DNA from: Microbacterium sp. Marseille-Q6965
GTDB taxonomy: Bacteria; Actinomycetota; Actinomycetes; Actinomycetales; Microbacteriaceae
NCBI RefSeq assembly: GCF_946151065.1
Contig: NZ_CAMGZA010000004.1
Coordinates: 248,001 to 312,000 of the forward strand
Direction: 5' to 3'
DNA length: 64,000 nt
Shown here: piece after piece, positions 45,949 to 53,651 of the stretch
Numbering within the stretch: the stretch's first letter is position 1
Layout: each line of letters begins with the position of its first letter
Position numbers and translations under genes: made by a program
Notes under the pieces: model-generated
What the model was told of the DNA's origin: nothing
What the model saw: the letters and a program-made list of their open reading frames with translations, nothing else
Database searches by the model: none

Positions 45949-47070
45949 ATGGCGGACGTGACGAGGCCGGATGTCGGACCGTGGACGCGGTTCTCGTGGG
46001 CGCTCGGCGTCATCTGGATCGTCTGCATGTTCTTCCCCCTTGCGGCGGCGCTGGAATCGGATGCGGCGCCGGTCGCGAAGGTCACCGCGGTGGCCCTGCT
46101 CGTCGCCTTCGCGGTCCTGTACGTCGCGACGTTCGTGTGGCTGACCCGATCCGCGTCCTGGGAGCAGGCGGCCCGCCGCGGGCTGCCCGCGCTCGCCGTG
46201 ATGGCCGCGCTCATGATCGCGGCGGCGGTGCTCGTGGGGCCGGGCGCGCTCGGGGCGGGACCGTTCCTCATCGCTCTCGCGATGTTCTCGGGCCCGCGTG
46301 CGGCGTCGTACGCGATGTCGTCCGCGATCGCGGTGGCGCTGGCGACCGCGCTCGTGCTGTCCGGCGGTCTGGAGCATCAGTGGGTGGTGCTGCTGCCCAC
46401 CGCGTTCGTGCTGATCGCGTGCGGGCTCGTGCGCGCCATCGACGGTGCGCAGGACGATCACAACGAGCTCGCCCGGCAACTCGCGATCGTCGAGGAGCGC
46501 GAGCGCGTCGCTCGCGACGTGCACGACGTGCTCGGCCACAGCCTCACCGTCGTGACGGTGAAGGCCGAGCTGGCCGAGCGCCTGATCGACGGCGACCCGG
46601 TCGCGGCGAAGGCCGAGCTGGCGCAGATCCGCAGTCTGACGCGCGAGGCGCTCGCGGAGCTGCGTGCCACCGTGGCGGGTCTACGCGTCGCCCGGCTTGG
46701 CGATGAGCTGCAGGCGGCCAGGGCCGCGCTCGCCGACGCGGGCATCGACGCAGACGTGCCCGACGAGGCCGACACGGTCGACCCGCCTCACCGGATCGTG
46801 GTGGCCTGGACGCTGCGGGAGGCCGTCACGAACGTCGTGCGGCACTCGCGCGCGGAGCGCTGCGCGGTGCGATTGGCACCGCGCGGGATCGTCGTGGAGG
46901 ACGACGGCATCGGCACGCCCGCCGAGGTCGCCGCAACGGGCCTGCGGGGCATCCGCGAGCGCGCGGAGGCCGCGGGCGCGACGCTGACGGTCGGACCGGC
47001 GCGCGAGCTCGGGGCATCCGCCGCCGCGAGGGCCGGGGCGGACGGGACGCGGATCGAGGTGCGCTGGTGA
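45949..47070 (+). CDS. Sensor histidine kinase (HisKA_3/DesK type)
   Basis: 373 residues. Five to six N-terminal membrane helices (about 15-160) with no large extracytoplasmic domain. The phosphoacceptor is His192 in RDVHDVLGHS, followed by an HATPase domain with VVEDDGIGTP and GLRGIRERAEAAGA. DesK-like kinases sense membrane state or drugs reaching the membrane. The start could also be ATG 45940. It overlaps the response regulator by 4 bases; the partner exporter is upstream. Confidence 0.88.
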   Translation: MADVTRPDVGPWTRFSWALGVIWIVCMFFPLAAALESDAAPVAKVTAVALLVAFAVLYVATFVWLTRSASWEQAARRGLPALAVMAALMIAAAVLVGPGALGAGPFLIALAMFSGPRAASYAMSSAIAVALATALVLSGGLEHQWVVLLPTAFVLIACGLVRAIDGAQDDHNELARQLAIVEERERVARDVHDVLGHSLTVVTVKAELAERLIDGDPVAAKAELAQIRSLTREALAELRATVAGLRVARLGDELQAARAALADAGIDADVPDEADTVDPPHRIVVAWTLREAVTNVVRHSRAERCAVRLAPRGIVVEDDGIGTPAEVAATGLRGIRERAEAAGATLTVGPARELGASAAARAGADGTRIEVRW

Positions 47071-47672
47071 TCCGGCTGCTGCTCGCCGACGACCAGGCTC
47101 TCGTCCGGGGGGCCCTGGCCGCCCTGCTGAGCCTCGAGGCCGACCTGGAGGTCGTGGCCGAGGTCGACCGCGGCGACGGCGTCGTGGCTGCGGCGCGGGA
47201 GTCTGCGGCCGACATCTGCCTGCTCGACATCGAGATGCCGGGCGCGGACGGCATCGAGGCCACCGCGGCGCTGCGCGAGGCGCTGCCGTGGGTGCGCTCG
47301 GTGATCGTGACGACGTTCGGACGCCCCGGTTACGTGCGCCGCGCGCTCGATGCGGGGGCCTGGGCGTTCGTCGTCAAGGACACGCCCGCGCACGAGCTCG
47401 CCGACATCGTGCGGCGGGTGCGGGCGGGGGAACGGATCGTCGACCCGGCGCTCGCGACGCAGTCGCTCATCGGCGGCGCGAATCCGCTCACCGATCGGGA
47501 GCGCGAGGTGCTGCGGCACTGCCTCGACGGCCAGCCGGTCGCAACGATCGCGGCGCGCGTGCACCTTTCACCGGGCACGGTGCGCAATTACCTCAGCGCG
47601 GCGATCGCGAAGACCGGGGCCTCCGGGCGCGTGGCCGCCGCGCGCGTCGCGCAGGAGCGCGGGTGGCTCTGA
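47067..47672 (+). CDS. Response regulator, NarL/DesR type
   Basis: 201 residues. Receiver domain with ADDQ (acidic pair 8-9), phosphoacceptor Asp54 in CLLDIEMPG and a conserved late Lys (VVKDTPA). The C-terminal LuxR helix-turn-helix is LTDREREVLRHCLDG with HLSPGTVRNYLSAAI. GTG start overlapping the kinase stop. Likely to control the ABC-2 exporter upstream. A perfect hairpin covers its stop codon. Confidence 0.92.
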   Translation: MIRLLLADDQALVRGALAALLSLEADLEVVAEVDRGDGVVAAARESAADICLLDIEMPGADGIEATAALREALPWVRSVIVTTFGRPGYVRRALDAGAWAFVVKDTPAHELADIVRRVRAGERIVDPALATQSLIGGANPLTDREREVLRHCLDGQPVATIAARVHLSPGTVRNYLSAAIAKTGASGRVAAARVAQERGWL

Positions 47673-47685
47673 GGCCACCCGCGCT
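47652..47685. terminator. Perfect hairpin over the response-regulator stop
   Basis: GGAGCGCGGGTGGC (47652-47665), loop TCTGAG, GCCACCCGCGCTCC (47672-47685): 14 bp, no mismatch. The TGA stop is in the loop region. It lies between convergent genes and probably serves both. Confidence 0.85.
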
Positions 47686-47708
47686 CCCGGCGCCACGTCG
47701 CGGCGGGT

Positions 47709-48497
47709 TCAGCGCCGTCCGCCGCGGCGGGTGAAGAGCCACGAACCCCACGCGGCGGCCGCCGCGAGGATGCTGAGGCACCACGCCGCGGCCCACAGCG
47801 GATGAAGCCCGACCTCGGTCCCCATGAGGAGCCCGCGCAGGGATTCGATCACCGGGGTGACCGGCGACCACAGTGCCACCGCCTGCAGCCATTCGGGCAT
47901 CGTCTCGATGGGCACGAAGGCGCTCGAGATGTACGGCAGGAACAGCAGGATGAAGCCGTAGCCGGTGGCCGCCTCCGCCGATCCCGCGGCGAGCCCGATC
48001 GCCGCGAACAGGTAGGTGATGGCGAGGATCCACAGTGCCACGATGCCGACCGCCGCGATCCATCCGCCCACGCCCCCCTCGGGGCGGAAGCCGATGAGGA
48101 GGGCAACGCCGATCACGACGGCGGTGGCGACGAGGTTGCGCGCCAGGCTCGCCACGACGTGCCCGGTGAGGACGGCGCCCGCGCGGATCGGCATGGTGCG
48201 GAACCGGTCGATGATCCCGCCCTGCATGTCGTTGGCGACGAACGTGGCGGTGGTCGCGGCGCCGAACCCGGCACAGGTGAGGATCGCGCCCGGGACGATG
48301 TAGTTGACGTAGTCGCCCGTGCGATCGATCGCGCCTCCGAACACGTACGTGAACATCAGCATGAGGAGGACGGGCAGCAGCACCGACATGAGCAGCGACT
48401 CCACGTCACGCAGCGAGTGGCGAAGGCTCCGGCCGATGAAGACGGACTCGGCGGTGAGGCCCCGCAGGGGCGGGCGGACGGCGACGGTGGTGCTCAT
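47709..48497 (-). CDS. ABC-2 exporter permease (DrrB type)
   Basis: 262 residues. Six membrane segments; ESLLMSVLLPVLLMLMFTYV, GAILTCAGFGAATTATFVAN, DMQGGIIDRFRTMPI (conserved cytoplasmic loop) and the late PYISSAFVPIETMPEWL place it in the DrrB/NodJ ABC-2 family. ATG overlaps the stop of its ATPase gene. With that ATPase it probably exports a hydrophobic drug or lipid. Confidence 0.92.
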   Translation of the reverse strand: MSTTVAVRPPLRGLTAESVFIGRSLRHSLRDVESLLMSVLLPVLLMLMFTYVFGGAIDRTGDYVNYIVPGAILTCAGFGAATTATFVANDMQGGIIDRFRTMPIRAGAVLTGHVVASLARNLVATAVVIGVALLIGFRPEGGVGGWIAAVGIVALWILAITYLFAAIGLAAGSAEAATGYGFILLFLPYISSAFVPIETMPEWLQAVALWSPVTPVIESLRGLLMGTEVGLHPLWAAAWCLSILAAAAAWGSWLFTRRGGRR

Positions 48498-49399
48498 GCG
48501 TACTCCTTGGGGGCGGGGGAGCGGTCGCTCCCGGGGGTTGGCCGGTCGGTCAGCGCCAGGAACACATCGTCGAGGGTCGGTCGGCGCAGCGAGACCGAGC
48601 CGCTTTCGCCGCCCGCGGTCAGCGCATCGACCGCCGCACGCAGGCCGGCGAGCGTGCCGTCCGTGGGGACCGCGCGGCGCACCGTGCCGTCGGCATCGCG
48701 CAGCTCGAGCCTCTCGTCGCCCACACGCGCCTTCAGCTGCTCGGCGGTGCCGAGGGCGACGATCCGCCCCTCGTGGAGCACGGCCACCCGGTCGGCGAGC
48801 TCGTCGGCCTCCTCGAGGTACTGCGTCGTGAGAAACACCGTGGTTCCCGCGCCCGCGAGCGAGCGGATGACGTCCCACAGCTCGCGGCGGCTGCGGGTGT
48901 CGAGTCCGGTCGTGGGCTCATCGAGAAACAGCACCTGCGGCCGCGCGACGAAGCTGAGCGCCAGGTCCAGGCGCCGACGCATCCCGCCGGAGAAGGTCGC
49001 GACGCGGCGTCGTGCGGCGTCGGCGAGGCCGAAGCGGCGCAAGAGTTGCTCCGCCCGCTCCTGCGCGGCCGGGCGCGACAGCCCGGAGAGGCGCCCGAAC
49101 ATGACGAGGTTCTCGTGGGCCCCGAGGCTCTCGTCGACGGCGGCCGACTGCCCGGTCAGCGCGATCCTCTGCTTGACCGCCAGGGGGGAGCGCAGGACGT
49201 CGTGGCCGGCGACGTGAACGCTGCCCCCGTCCGGTCGCGTGAGCGTCGTGAGGATCTGGATGGTGGTCGTCTTGCCGGCACCGTTCGGTCCCAGCAGGGC
49301 GAAGATCTCTCCGTCGCCGACGCTCAGGTCGACGCCGTCGAGGACGGCTCGTGATCCGTAGGTCTTGCGAAGACCCCGGACGTCGATGGCGGTGGGCAT
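48494..49399 (-). CDS. ABC-2 exporter ATP-binding protein (DrrA type)
   Basis: 301 residues from ATG 49399, which has AAGGAG 5 bases upstream; GTG 49405 would overlap that site. Walker A GPNGAGKTTT, signature FSGGMRRRLDLAL, Walker B VLFLDEPTTGLD, H-loop TTQYLEEAD, and the DrrA C-terminal domain ending in TLDDVFLALTDRP. It resembles the daunorubicin-resistance ATPase group. Divergent from a TetR gene across two palindromes, so it is very likely repressed by that TetR. Confidence 0.93.
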   Translation of the reverse strand: MPTAIDVRGLRKTYGSRAVLDGVDLSVGDGEIFALLGPNGAGKTTTIQILTTLTRPDGGSVHVAGHDVLRSPLAVKQRIALTGQSAAVDESLGAHENLVMFGRLSGLSRPAAQERAEQLLRRFGLADAARRRVATFSGGMRRRLDLALSFVARPQVLFLDEPTTGLDTRSRRELWDVIRSLAGAGTTVFLTTQYLEEADELADRVAVLHEGRIVALGTAEQLKARVGDERLELRDADGTVRRAVPTDGTLAGLRAAVDALTAGGESGSVSLRRPTLDDVFLALTDRPTPGSDRSPAPKEYA

Positions 49400-49440
49400 C
49401 GTCACTCCTTCTCTGTGTGGCTACTGTGTACGAACGAAAC

Positions 49441-49477
49441 TGTTTATGACGGTAACATACTGTTTACGCCGTAAACA
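49441..49477. promoter_or_regulatory. Tandem TetR operators between exporter and regulator
   Basis: TGTTTACGCCGTAAACA (49461-49477) is a perfect palindrome around GCC. TGTTTATGACGGTAACA (49441-49457) is an imperfect copy. Centres are 20 bases apart, about two helical turns. They overlap the space upstream of the TetR -10 box and the exporter's 5' side. Confidence 0.75.
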
Positions 49478-49482
49478 AGACC

Positions 49483-49488
49483 TAGACT
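49483..49488 (+). promoter_or_regulatory. -10 box of the TetR gene (leaderless)
   Basis: TAGACT, 6 bases before ATG 49495; the operators lie directly upstream and would cover the -35. Confidence 0.55.
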
Positions 49489-49494
49489 GGGCGC

Positions 49495-50442
49495 ATGGAT
49501 GAGCCGGAGCCGGTCGAACTGCCGCGGGGGGTCGCGCTCGCCTGGGGGGTCGCCGCCTCGCCGCAACGCGGCCCGAAGCGCGAGATGAGCGTCGAATCGA
49601 TCGTGGAGGCGGCCGTCGAGATCGCGGATGCCGAGGGCCTCGGGGCCGTCTCGATGGCGGCGGTCGCGAAGCGGCTCGGCTTCACGCCGATGTCGCTGTA
49701 TCGCTACGTGAGCGCCAAGGACGATCTGCTCCTGCTCATGCAGGAGGAGGCGACCGGGCTTCCCAGTGAGGCCTCTCGCGAGGCGGAGGGCTGGCGTCAG
49801 AAGCTGCTGGTGCTCTTCCGCGAGCAGCTGGCCGTCTATGTGCGGCATCCCTGGTTGCTGTCCATCCCGATCACGGGCTCGCCGGTCACTCCCAACAGCT
49901 CCGCGTGGATCGAGGCCGGTCTGGCGGCCCTGGCCGAGACGCCGCTCGGAGCGGAGGAGCGCATGGCGGCCGTGCTGGCGGTGACGGGCCAGGCGCGCTG
50001 GAACGGCATCGTCTTCGCCGGCTACGCGCAGACGGCTCGCGAGTCGGGCAGGAGCGACGAGGAGGTCGCGGCGCGAGAGCAGGCCTTCTACGACGCCGTC
50101 ATCACGGCCGAGGCGTACCCCCACCTGCGCTCGATCGTCGAGGCGGGCGTCTTCGTCTCGCCGTACGACCCGTTCCGCTGGTCCTTCGAGCGCACGCTCG
50201 ACGGCATCGAGGCGTACATCGCCCGCCTCGACCGCGGGGAGCCGTCTCGACTCGACGATGCGTCCGCACCGGCCGACGATCTCGACGTGGCCGAGGACAA
50301 GCGCTACCGCGCCGCCGCCAAGGCCGCCGCCGACGCGCAGAAGGCGGTGCTGCAGGCCGAGAAAGCGCTGCGGCAGGCGCGCAAGGCGCAGCGTCAGGCG
50401 CTCGCGGAAGCGCGGGAACGTCGCTCTCGCGCGACCCGCTGA
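49495..50442 (+). CDS. TetR-family repressor with C-terminal coiled coil
   Basis: 315 residues, longer than the usual 190-230. Helix-turn-helix near 30-75 (SVESIVEAAVEIADAEGLGA, then MAAVAKRLGFTPMSLYRYVS). Next comes a TetR_C-type ligand domain. The last 55 residues form an Ala/Lys/Arg/Gln heptad-like helix (AKAAADAQKAVLQAEKALRQ) that is extra. It is divergent from the DrrAB-type exporter across twin palindromes. The inducer is unknown, plausibly the exported compound. Confidence 0.9.
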   Translation: MDEPEPVELPRGVALAWGVAASPQRGPKREMSVESIVEAAVEIADAEGLGAVSMAAVAKRLGFTPMSLYRYVSAKDDLLLLMQEEATGLPSEASREAEGWRQKLLVLFREQLAVYVRHPWLLSIPITGSPVTPNSSAWIEAGLAALAETPLGAEERMAAVLAVTGQARWNGIVFAGYAQTARESGRSDEEVAAREQAFYDAVITAEAYPHLRSIVEAGVFVSPYDPFRWSFERTLDGIEAYIARLDRGEPSRLDDASAPADDLDVAEDKRYRAAAKAAADAQKAVLQAEKALRQARKAQRQALAEARERRSRATR

Positions 50443-50462
50443 GACCACACGAACCACACAGG

Positions 50463-50492
50463 TTTACACGCATCCCTCGCAACCCCTAAAGT
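50463..50492 (+). promoter_or_regulatory. Promoter of the BldC-like gene
   Basis: TTTACA (50463-50468), 18-base spacer, TAAAGT (50487-50492). The leader would be about 28 bases. Confidence 0.55.
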
Positions 50493-50526
50493 GAGGGGAT
50501 CGAAGGACCGGGAGGGGATTCCAGGG

Positions 50527-50736
50527 ATGGCTGAGCTGCCGGATGTGCGCTTTCTGACGGTGGCCGAAGTCGCCGACATCATGCGTGTGTCGAAGATGAC
50601 GGTCTACCGTCTCGTGCACTCGGGCGAGCTCCCGGCCGTGCGTTTCGGCCGCAGCTACCGCGTGCCGGAGACGGCGGTGACCGCGGCGCTGCAGCAGCCG
50701 TTCGTCGCCGAGGAGCGCGTGGCCGACGCCGGCTGA
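50527..50736 (+). CDS. BldC-like/excisionase-family DNA-binding protein
   Basis: 69 residues consisting almost only of a MerR-like winged helix: FLTVAEVADIMRVSKMTVYRLVHSGELPAVRFGRSYRV. This matches the actinobacterial BldC group, small regulators that bind DNA cooperatively without an effector domain, rather than phage excisionases. ATG 50527 is preferred; an upstream extension to 50491 is not conserved-looking and overlaps the promoter. Confidence 0.9.
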   Translation: MAELPDVRFLTVAEVADIMRVSKMTVYRLVHSGELPAVRFGRSYRVPETAVTAALQQPFVAEERVADAG

Positions 50737-50875
50737 CGGCTCCGCTGGGTGCCTCCCGAAAGCGTTGCGCGGCTCATGCGTTAGGATGCTCTGAGGCACT
50801 TTTCCTGCCGCGACCTTTTCGGGCTCCGGCACCAGCTGGTGCCGTGCATCCAACCCTTGACTTAGCGAGGTTTCC

Positions 50876-50974
50876 GTGGGTTCTGTCATCAAGAAGCGCC
50901 GCAAGCGCATGGCGAAGAAGAAGCACCGCAAGCTGCTTCGCAAGACTCGCCACCAGCGCCGCAACAAGAAGTAA
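50876..50974 (+). CDS. Small basic ribosomal protein bS22 (AURKAIP1/COX24 domain)
   Basis: 32 residues: MGSVIKKRRKRMAKKKHRKL then LRKTRHQRRNKK. The KKRRKRMAKKKHRKLLRKTRHQRR pattern is the AURKAIP1/COX24 signature. In mycobacterial ribosome structures this peptide (bS22) lies at the 30S surface near the decoding side. GTG start after AGCGAGG; a hairpin follows the TAA. It is commonly missed because of its size. It stands alone downstream of the BldC-like gene, as in many actinobacteria. Confidence 0.9.
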   Translation: MGSVIKKRRKRMAKKKHRKLLRKTRHQRRNKK

Positions 50975-50989
50975 GCGGCACGTCCAAAA

Positions 50990-51020
50990 GCGCCGGTCCC
51001 GTCTCGACGGGCCGGCGTTT
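50990..51020 (+). terminator. Hairpin terminator after bS22 gene
   Basis: GCGCCGGTCCCGTC pairs with GACGGGCCGGCG (one bulged T), preceded by AAAA and followed by TTTCTGG. The flanking A/T runs make a typical bidirectional intrinsic terminator. Confidence 0.8.
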
Positions 51021-51074
51021 CTGGTTTCCGCGTCCTCCCGATCCGCACGGCCGCGAACCTGAGAGGATGGACAC

Positions 51075-51371
51075 ATGAACGAGATCTCGGTCCAGGAGCT
51101 TCATGCGGCCGCGGGGGAGCAGCCGCTCATCGACGTGCGGGAGGCCGATGAGTTCGCCGCCGGGCACGTGCCCGGCGCGGTGAACATCCCGCTCTCCGAG
51201 CTCGGGGAACGGCTGCACGAGCTGCCCGCCGAGCCGTTCGCCCTCATCTGCGAGGTCGGCGGACGCTCCGGACGCGCCTGTGCGGCGCTGGAGCCGCGCG
51301 GGTACCCGGTCACGAACGTCGCCGGCGGCACGAGCGCCTGGCGCGCGGCGGGCTATCCCCTCGAGCGGTGA
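51075..51371 (+). CDS. Rhodanese-like domain protein
   Basis: 98 residues, a single rhodanese domain. ISVQELHAAAGEQPLIDVRE, HVPGAVNIPLSEL and the catalytic loop CEVGGRS with Cys59. Such proteins carry persulfide sulfur. It is followed 7 bases later by a glutaredoxin-like gene, suggesting a small thiol-chemistry operon. Cytoplasmic. Confidence 0.93.
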   Translation: MNEISVQELHAAAGEQPLIDVREADEFAAGHVPGAVNIPLSELGERLHELPAEPFALICEVGGRSGRACAALEPRGYPVTNVAGGTSAWRAAGYPLER

Positions 51372-51378
51372 GCATGTC

Positions 51379-51651
51379 ATGACCGACCTCACGATCCTCA
51401 CCAAGCCCGACTGCCACCTCTGCGACGTCGCCCGCGAGATCGTGGAGCAGACCCTTGCGGACCTGCCCGACGACGTGGCCGATGCCGTCGAGGTCACCGA
51501 GGTGTCGATCCTCGACGACGATGCGCTCTACGCGCAGTGGTGGGAGAAGATCCCCGTGGTGCTCATCGACGGCAAGCTGCACGGACACTGGCGTGTCGCC
51601 CCCGACCGCCTGAGGAACGCGCTGGTAGGCGCGGCGAAGGAGAGCGCATGA
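51379..51651 (+). CDS. Glutaredoxin-like protein
   Basis: 90 residues, thioredoxin fold with CHLC (Cys12, Cys15) after LTILTKPDC, and the cis-Pro in KIPVVLIDGKL. It belongs to the glutaredoxin-like DUF836 group found where glutathione is absent, perhaps working with mycothiol. It overlaps the next gene by ATGA. Confidence 0.9.
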   Translation: MTDLTILTKPDCHLCDVAREIVEQTLADLPDDVADAVEVTEVSILDDDALYAQWWEKIPVVLIDGKLHGHWRVAPDRLRNALVGAAKESA

Positions 51652-51947
51652 TCCGCCACATCGTCATGTTCACGGTCGACGGACAGACCCAGGACGAGAA
51701 GAACCAGCAGATCCTCGAGGCGGCCACCCGGCTGGAGGGGCTCGTGGGCGTCGTCCCGGGACTGCGCGTCATGAACGTCTACGCCAACGCCATCGACGTA
51801 CCCGGCAACTTCGACTTCACGCTGGTGGCCGACTTCGAGGATGAGGAGTTGCTGCGGGGCTACGTGACCCACCCGGCACACGTCGAGGTCGCGGAGTACA
51901 TCGGCACGATCCGCACCTCGCGCGCGGCCATCGACTTCGACATCTGA
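51648..51947 (+). CDS. Dabb-family (stress-responsive A/B barrel) protein
   Basis: 99 residues: MIRHIVMFTV, VPGLRVMNVYANA, FDFTLVADFEDEELLRGYVT and HPAHVEVAEYI are typical of the dimeric Dabb ferredoxin-like fold. Members include stress-induced proteins and some cyclases; the role here is unknown. Last gene of the rhodanese-glutaredoxin group. Its stop is one base from the stop of the convergent flavoprotein. Confidence 0.9.
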   Translation: MIRHIVMFTVDGQTQDEKNQQILEAATRLEGLVGVVPGLRVMNVYANAIDVPGNFDFTLVADFEDEELLRGYVTHPAHVEVAEYIGTIRTSRAAIDFDI

Positions 51948-51948
51948 G

Positions 51949-53610
51949 TCAGCCGACGGCGGCCGCGGCGGCGCGGCCCGCGGTGCGCCCGGAGAAGAGG
52001 CAGCCGCCGAGGAAGGTGCCCTCGAGCGCGTTGTAGCCCATCATGCCGCCACCGCCGAAGCCGGCGACCTCGCCCGCCGCGTACAGCCCCGGCAGCGGCG
52101 AGCCATCTGCCGTGAGGCAGCGGGCCTGCAGATCCGTCTCGAGGCCTCCCAGCGTCTTGCGCGACAGGATGTGCAGCTTGACGGCGATCAGCGGACCGGC
52201 CTGGGGGTCGAGCAGGCGGTGCGGTCGTGCGACGCGCACGAGCCGATCGCCGAGGTATCTCCGTGCGCCCCGCAGTGCGGTGATCTGCGCGTCTTTTGTG
52301 AACCCGTTCGCAAGCTCCCGGTCGCGTTCCTCCACCACGCGACGCACATCGGCGGCGTCGAGCGCGGGTCCGGCCGGCTGCTCCGCCGCGAGGCGGTTCA
52401 TCCCGACGACGAGCTCCTCGACCGTGCCGGCCGTGACGAAGTCCGGACCGTGGTCCACGAACGCCTGCACCGGCGCGGGGGCGCCCTTGCGCAGCCGCTG
52501 GCTGAGGAGCTTCAGATCCTTGCCCGTCAGATCCGGGTTCTGCTCGGACCCGGACAGCGCGAACTCCTTCTCGATGATCGCCCGGGTCAGCACGAACCAT
52601 GAGTAGTCGTACCCCGTCCGGCGCAGCTCCGCGAGCGTGCCGAGGGTGTCGAATCCGGGGAAGAACGGCGCCGGCAGGCGACGGCCGGTGGCATCCAGCC
52701 ACAGCGAGGAGGGGCCGGGCAAGATCCGGATGCCGTGACCGGGCCAGATCGGGTCCCAGTTGCGAAGGCCCTCGACGTAGTGCCACATCCGGTCGGGATT
52801 GATCACGCGCGCCCCGCTGCGCTCGGCGATGCCCAGCATGCGCCCGTCCACGTGCGCGGGCACGCCCGACACCATGTGCTCCGGCGGTGTGCCGAGGCGG
52901 GCCGGCCAGGCGCGCCGGACGAGGTCGTGGTCGCCGCCGATGCCACCGCTCGTGACGATCAGCGCCTGCGACCGCACCTCGAACGAGCCGGCTTCGTCCC
53001 GGTTGGTCGCGGCGCCGCGCGGCGCCTCGTCGGGCGCCAGGCGCGTGCCGCGGACGCCGACGGCCGCCCCGCCCTCGAGGATCAGCCCGTCGACGCGGTG
53101 CCGGAAGGCGAGGCGAATGCGGCCCGCCTCGACGTGCGCCTGCACGCGGCGCGCGAACGGTTCCACGACGCCGGGCCCCGTGCCCCACGCGATGTGAAAC
53201 CGCGGCACGGAGTTGCCGTGCCCCGCCGCCCGGCCGTCACCGCGCTCGGCCCAGCCGACGATCGGGAAGATGCGCAGGCCCTGCCCGTGGAGCCAGGGCC
53301 GCATCTCCCCGGCCGCGAAGTCGAGGAACGCGTCGGCCCATGCGCGCGGCCAGCGGTCCTCCTCCCGGTCGAACTGAGCGCTGCCGAACCAGTCCTGCCG
53401 CGCGAGCTCTAGCGAGTCGCGCACGCCGAGACGGCGCTGTTCGGGGGTGTCGACGAGGAAGAGTCCGCCGAAGCTCCAGTGCGCCTGGCCGCCGAGGCTC
53501 TGGGGGCCCTCCTGATCGAGGATGAGCACGCGGCGTCCCGCGTCGGCGGCCTCGGCGGCGGCCACGAGACCGGAGAGCCCGGCCCCCACGACGACGATGT
53601 CGGAGTCCAT
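51949..53610 (-). CDS. FAD-binding dehydrogenase (3-ketosteroid-dehydrogenase-like)
   Basis: 553 residues. N-terminal FAD motif DIVVVGAGLSGLVAAAEAADAG with ILDQEG, then SLGGQAHWSFGG, a substrate domain with SGVPAHVDGRMLGIAERSGA, and the C-terminal GLYAAGEVAGFGGGGMMGYN and LEGTFLGGCLFSGRTAGR. This is the fumarate reductase/KstD-like family of FAD-dependent oxidoreductases annotated as 'FAD-binding dehydrogenase'. The substrate cannot be assigned. No signal peptide. A much longer frame upstream is the shadow of aspS; ATG 53610 has a TACGAT box 6 bases ahead. Confidence 0.9.
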   Translation of the reverse strand: MDSDIVVVGAGLSGLVAAAEAADAGRRVLILDQEGPQSLGGQAHWSFGGLFLVDTPEQRRLGVRDSLELARQDWFGSAQFDREEDRWPRAWADAFLDFAAGEMRPWLHGQGLRIFPIVGWAERGDGRAAGHGNSVPRFHIAWGTGPGVVEPFARRVQAHVEAGRIRLAFRHRVDGLILEGGAAVGVRGTRLAPDEAPRGAATNRDEAGSFEVRSQALIVTSGGIGGDHDLVRRAWPARLGTPPEHMVSGVPAHVDGRMLGIAERSGARVINPDRMWHYVEGLRNWDPIWPGHGIRILPGPSSLWLDATGRRLPAPFFPGFDTLGTLAELRRTGYDYSWFVLTRAIIEKEFALSGSEQNPDLTGKDLKLLSQRLRKGAPAPVQAFVDHGPDFVTAGTVEELVVGMNRLAAEQPAGPALDAADVRRVVEERDRELANGFTKDAQITALRGARRYLGDRLVRVARPHRLLDPQAGPLIAVKLHILSRKTLGGLETDLQARCLTADGSPLPGLYAAGEVAGFGGGGMMGYNALEGTFLGGCLFSGRTAGRAAAAAVG

Positions 53611-53616
53611 GGGGTC

Positions 53617-53622
53617 ATCGTA
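53617..53622 (-). promoter_or_regulatory. -10 box of the FAD-binding dehydrogenase gene (leaderless)
   Basis: TACGAT on the minus strand, 6 bases from ATG 53610, in the 41-base gap after aspS. Confidence 0.5.
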
Positions 53623-53651
53623 GGGCGCGACGGCTCGCGCCCTCAGACGGC

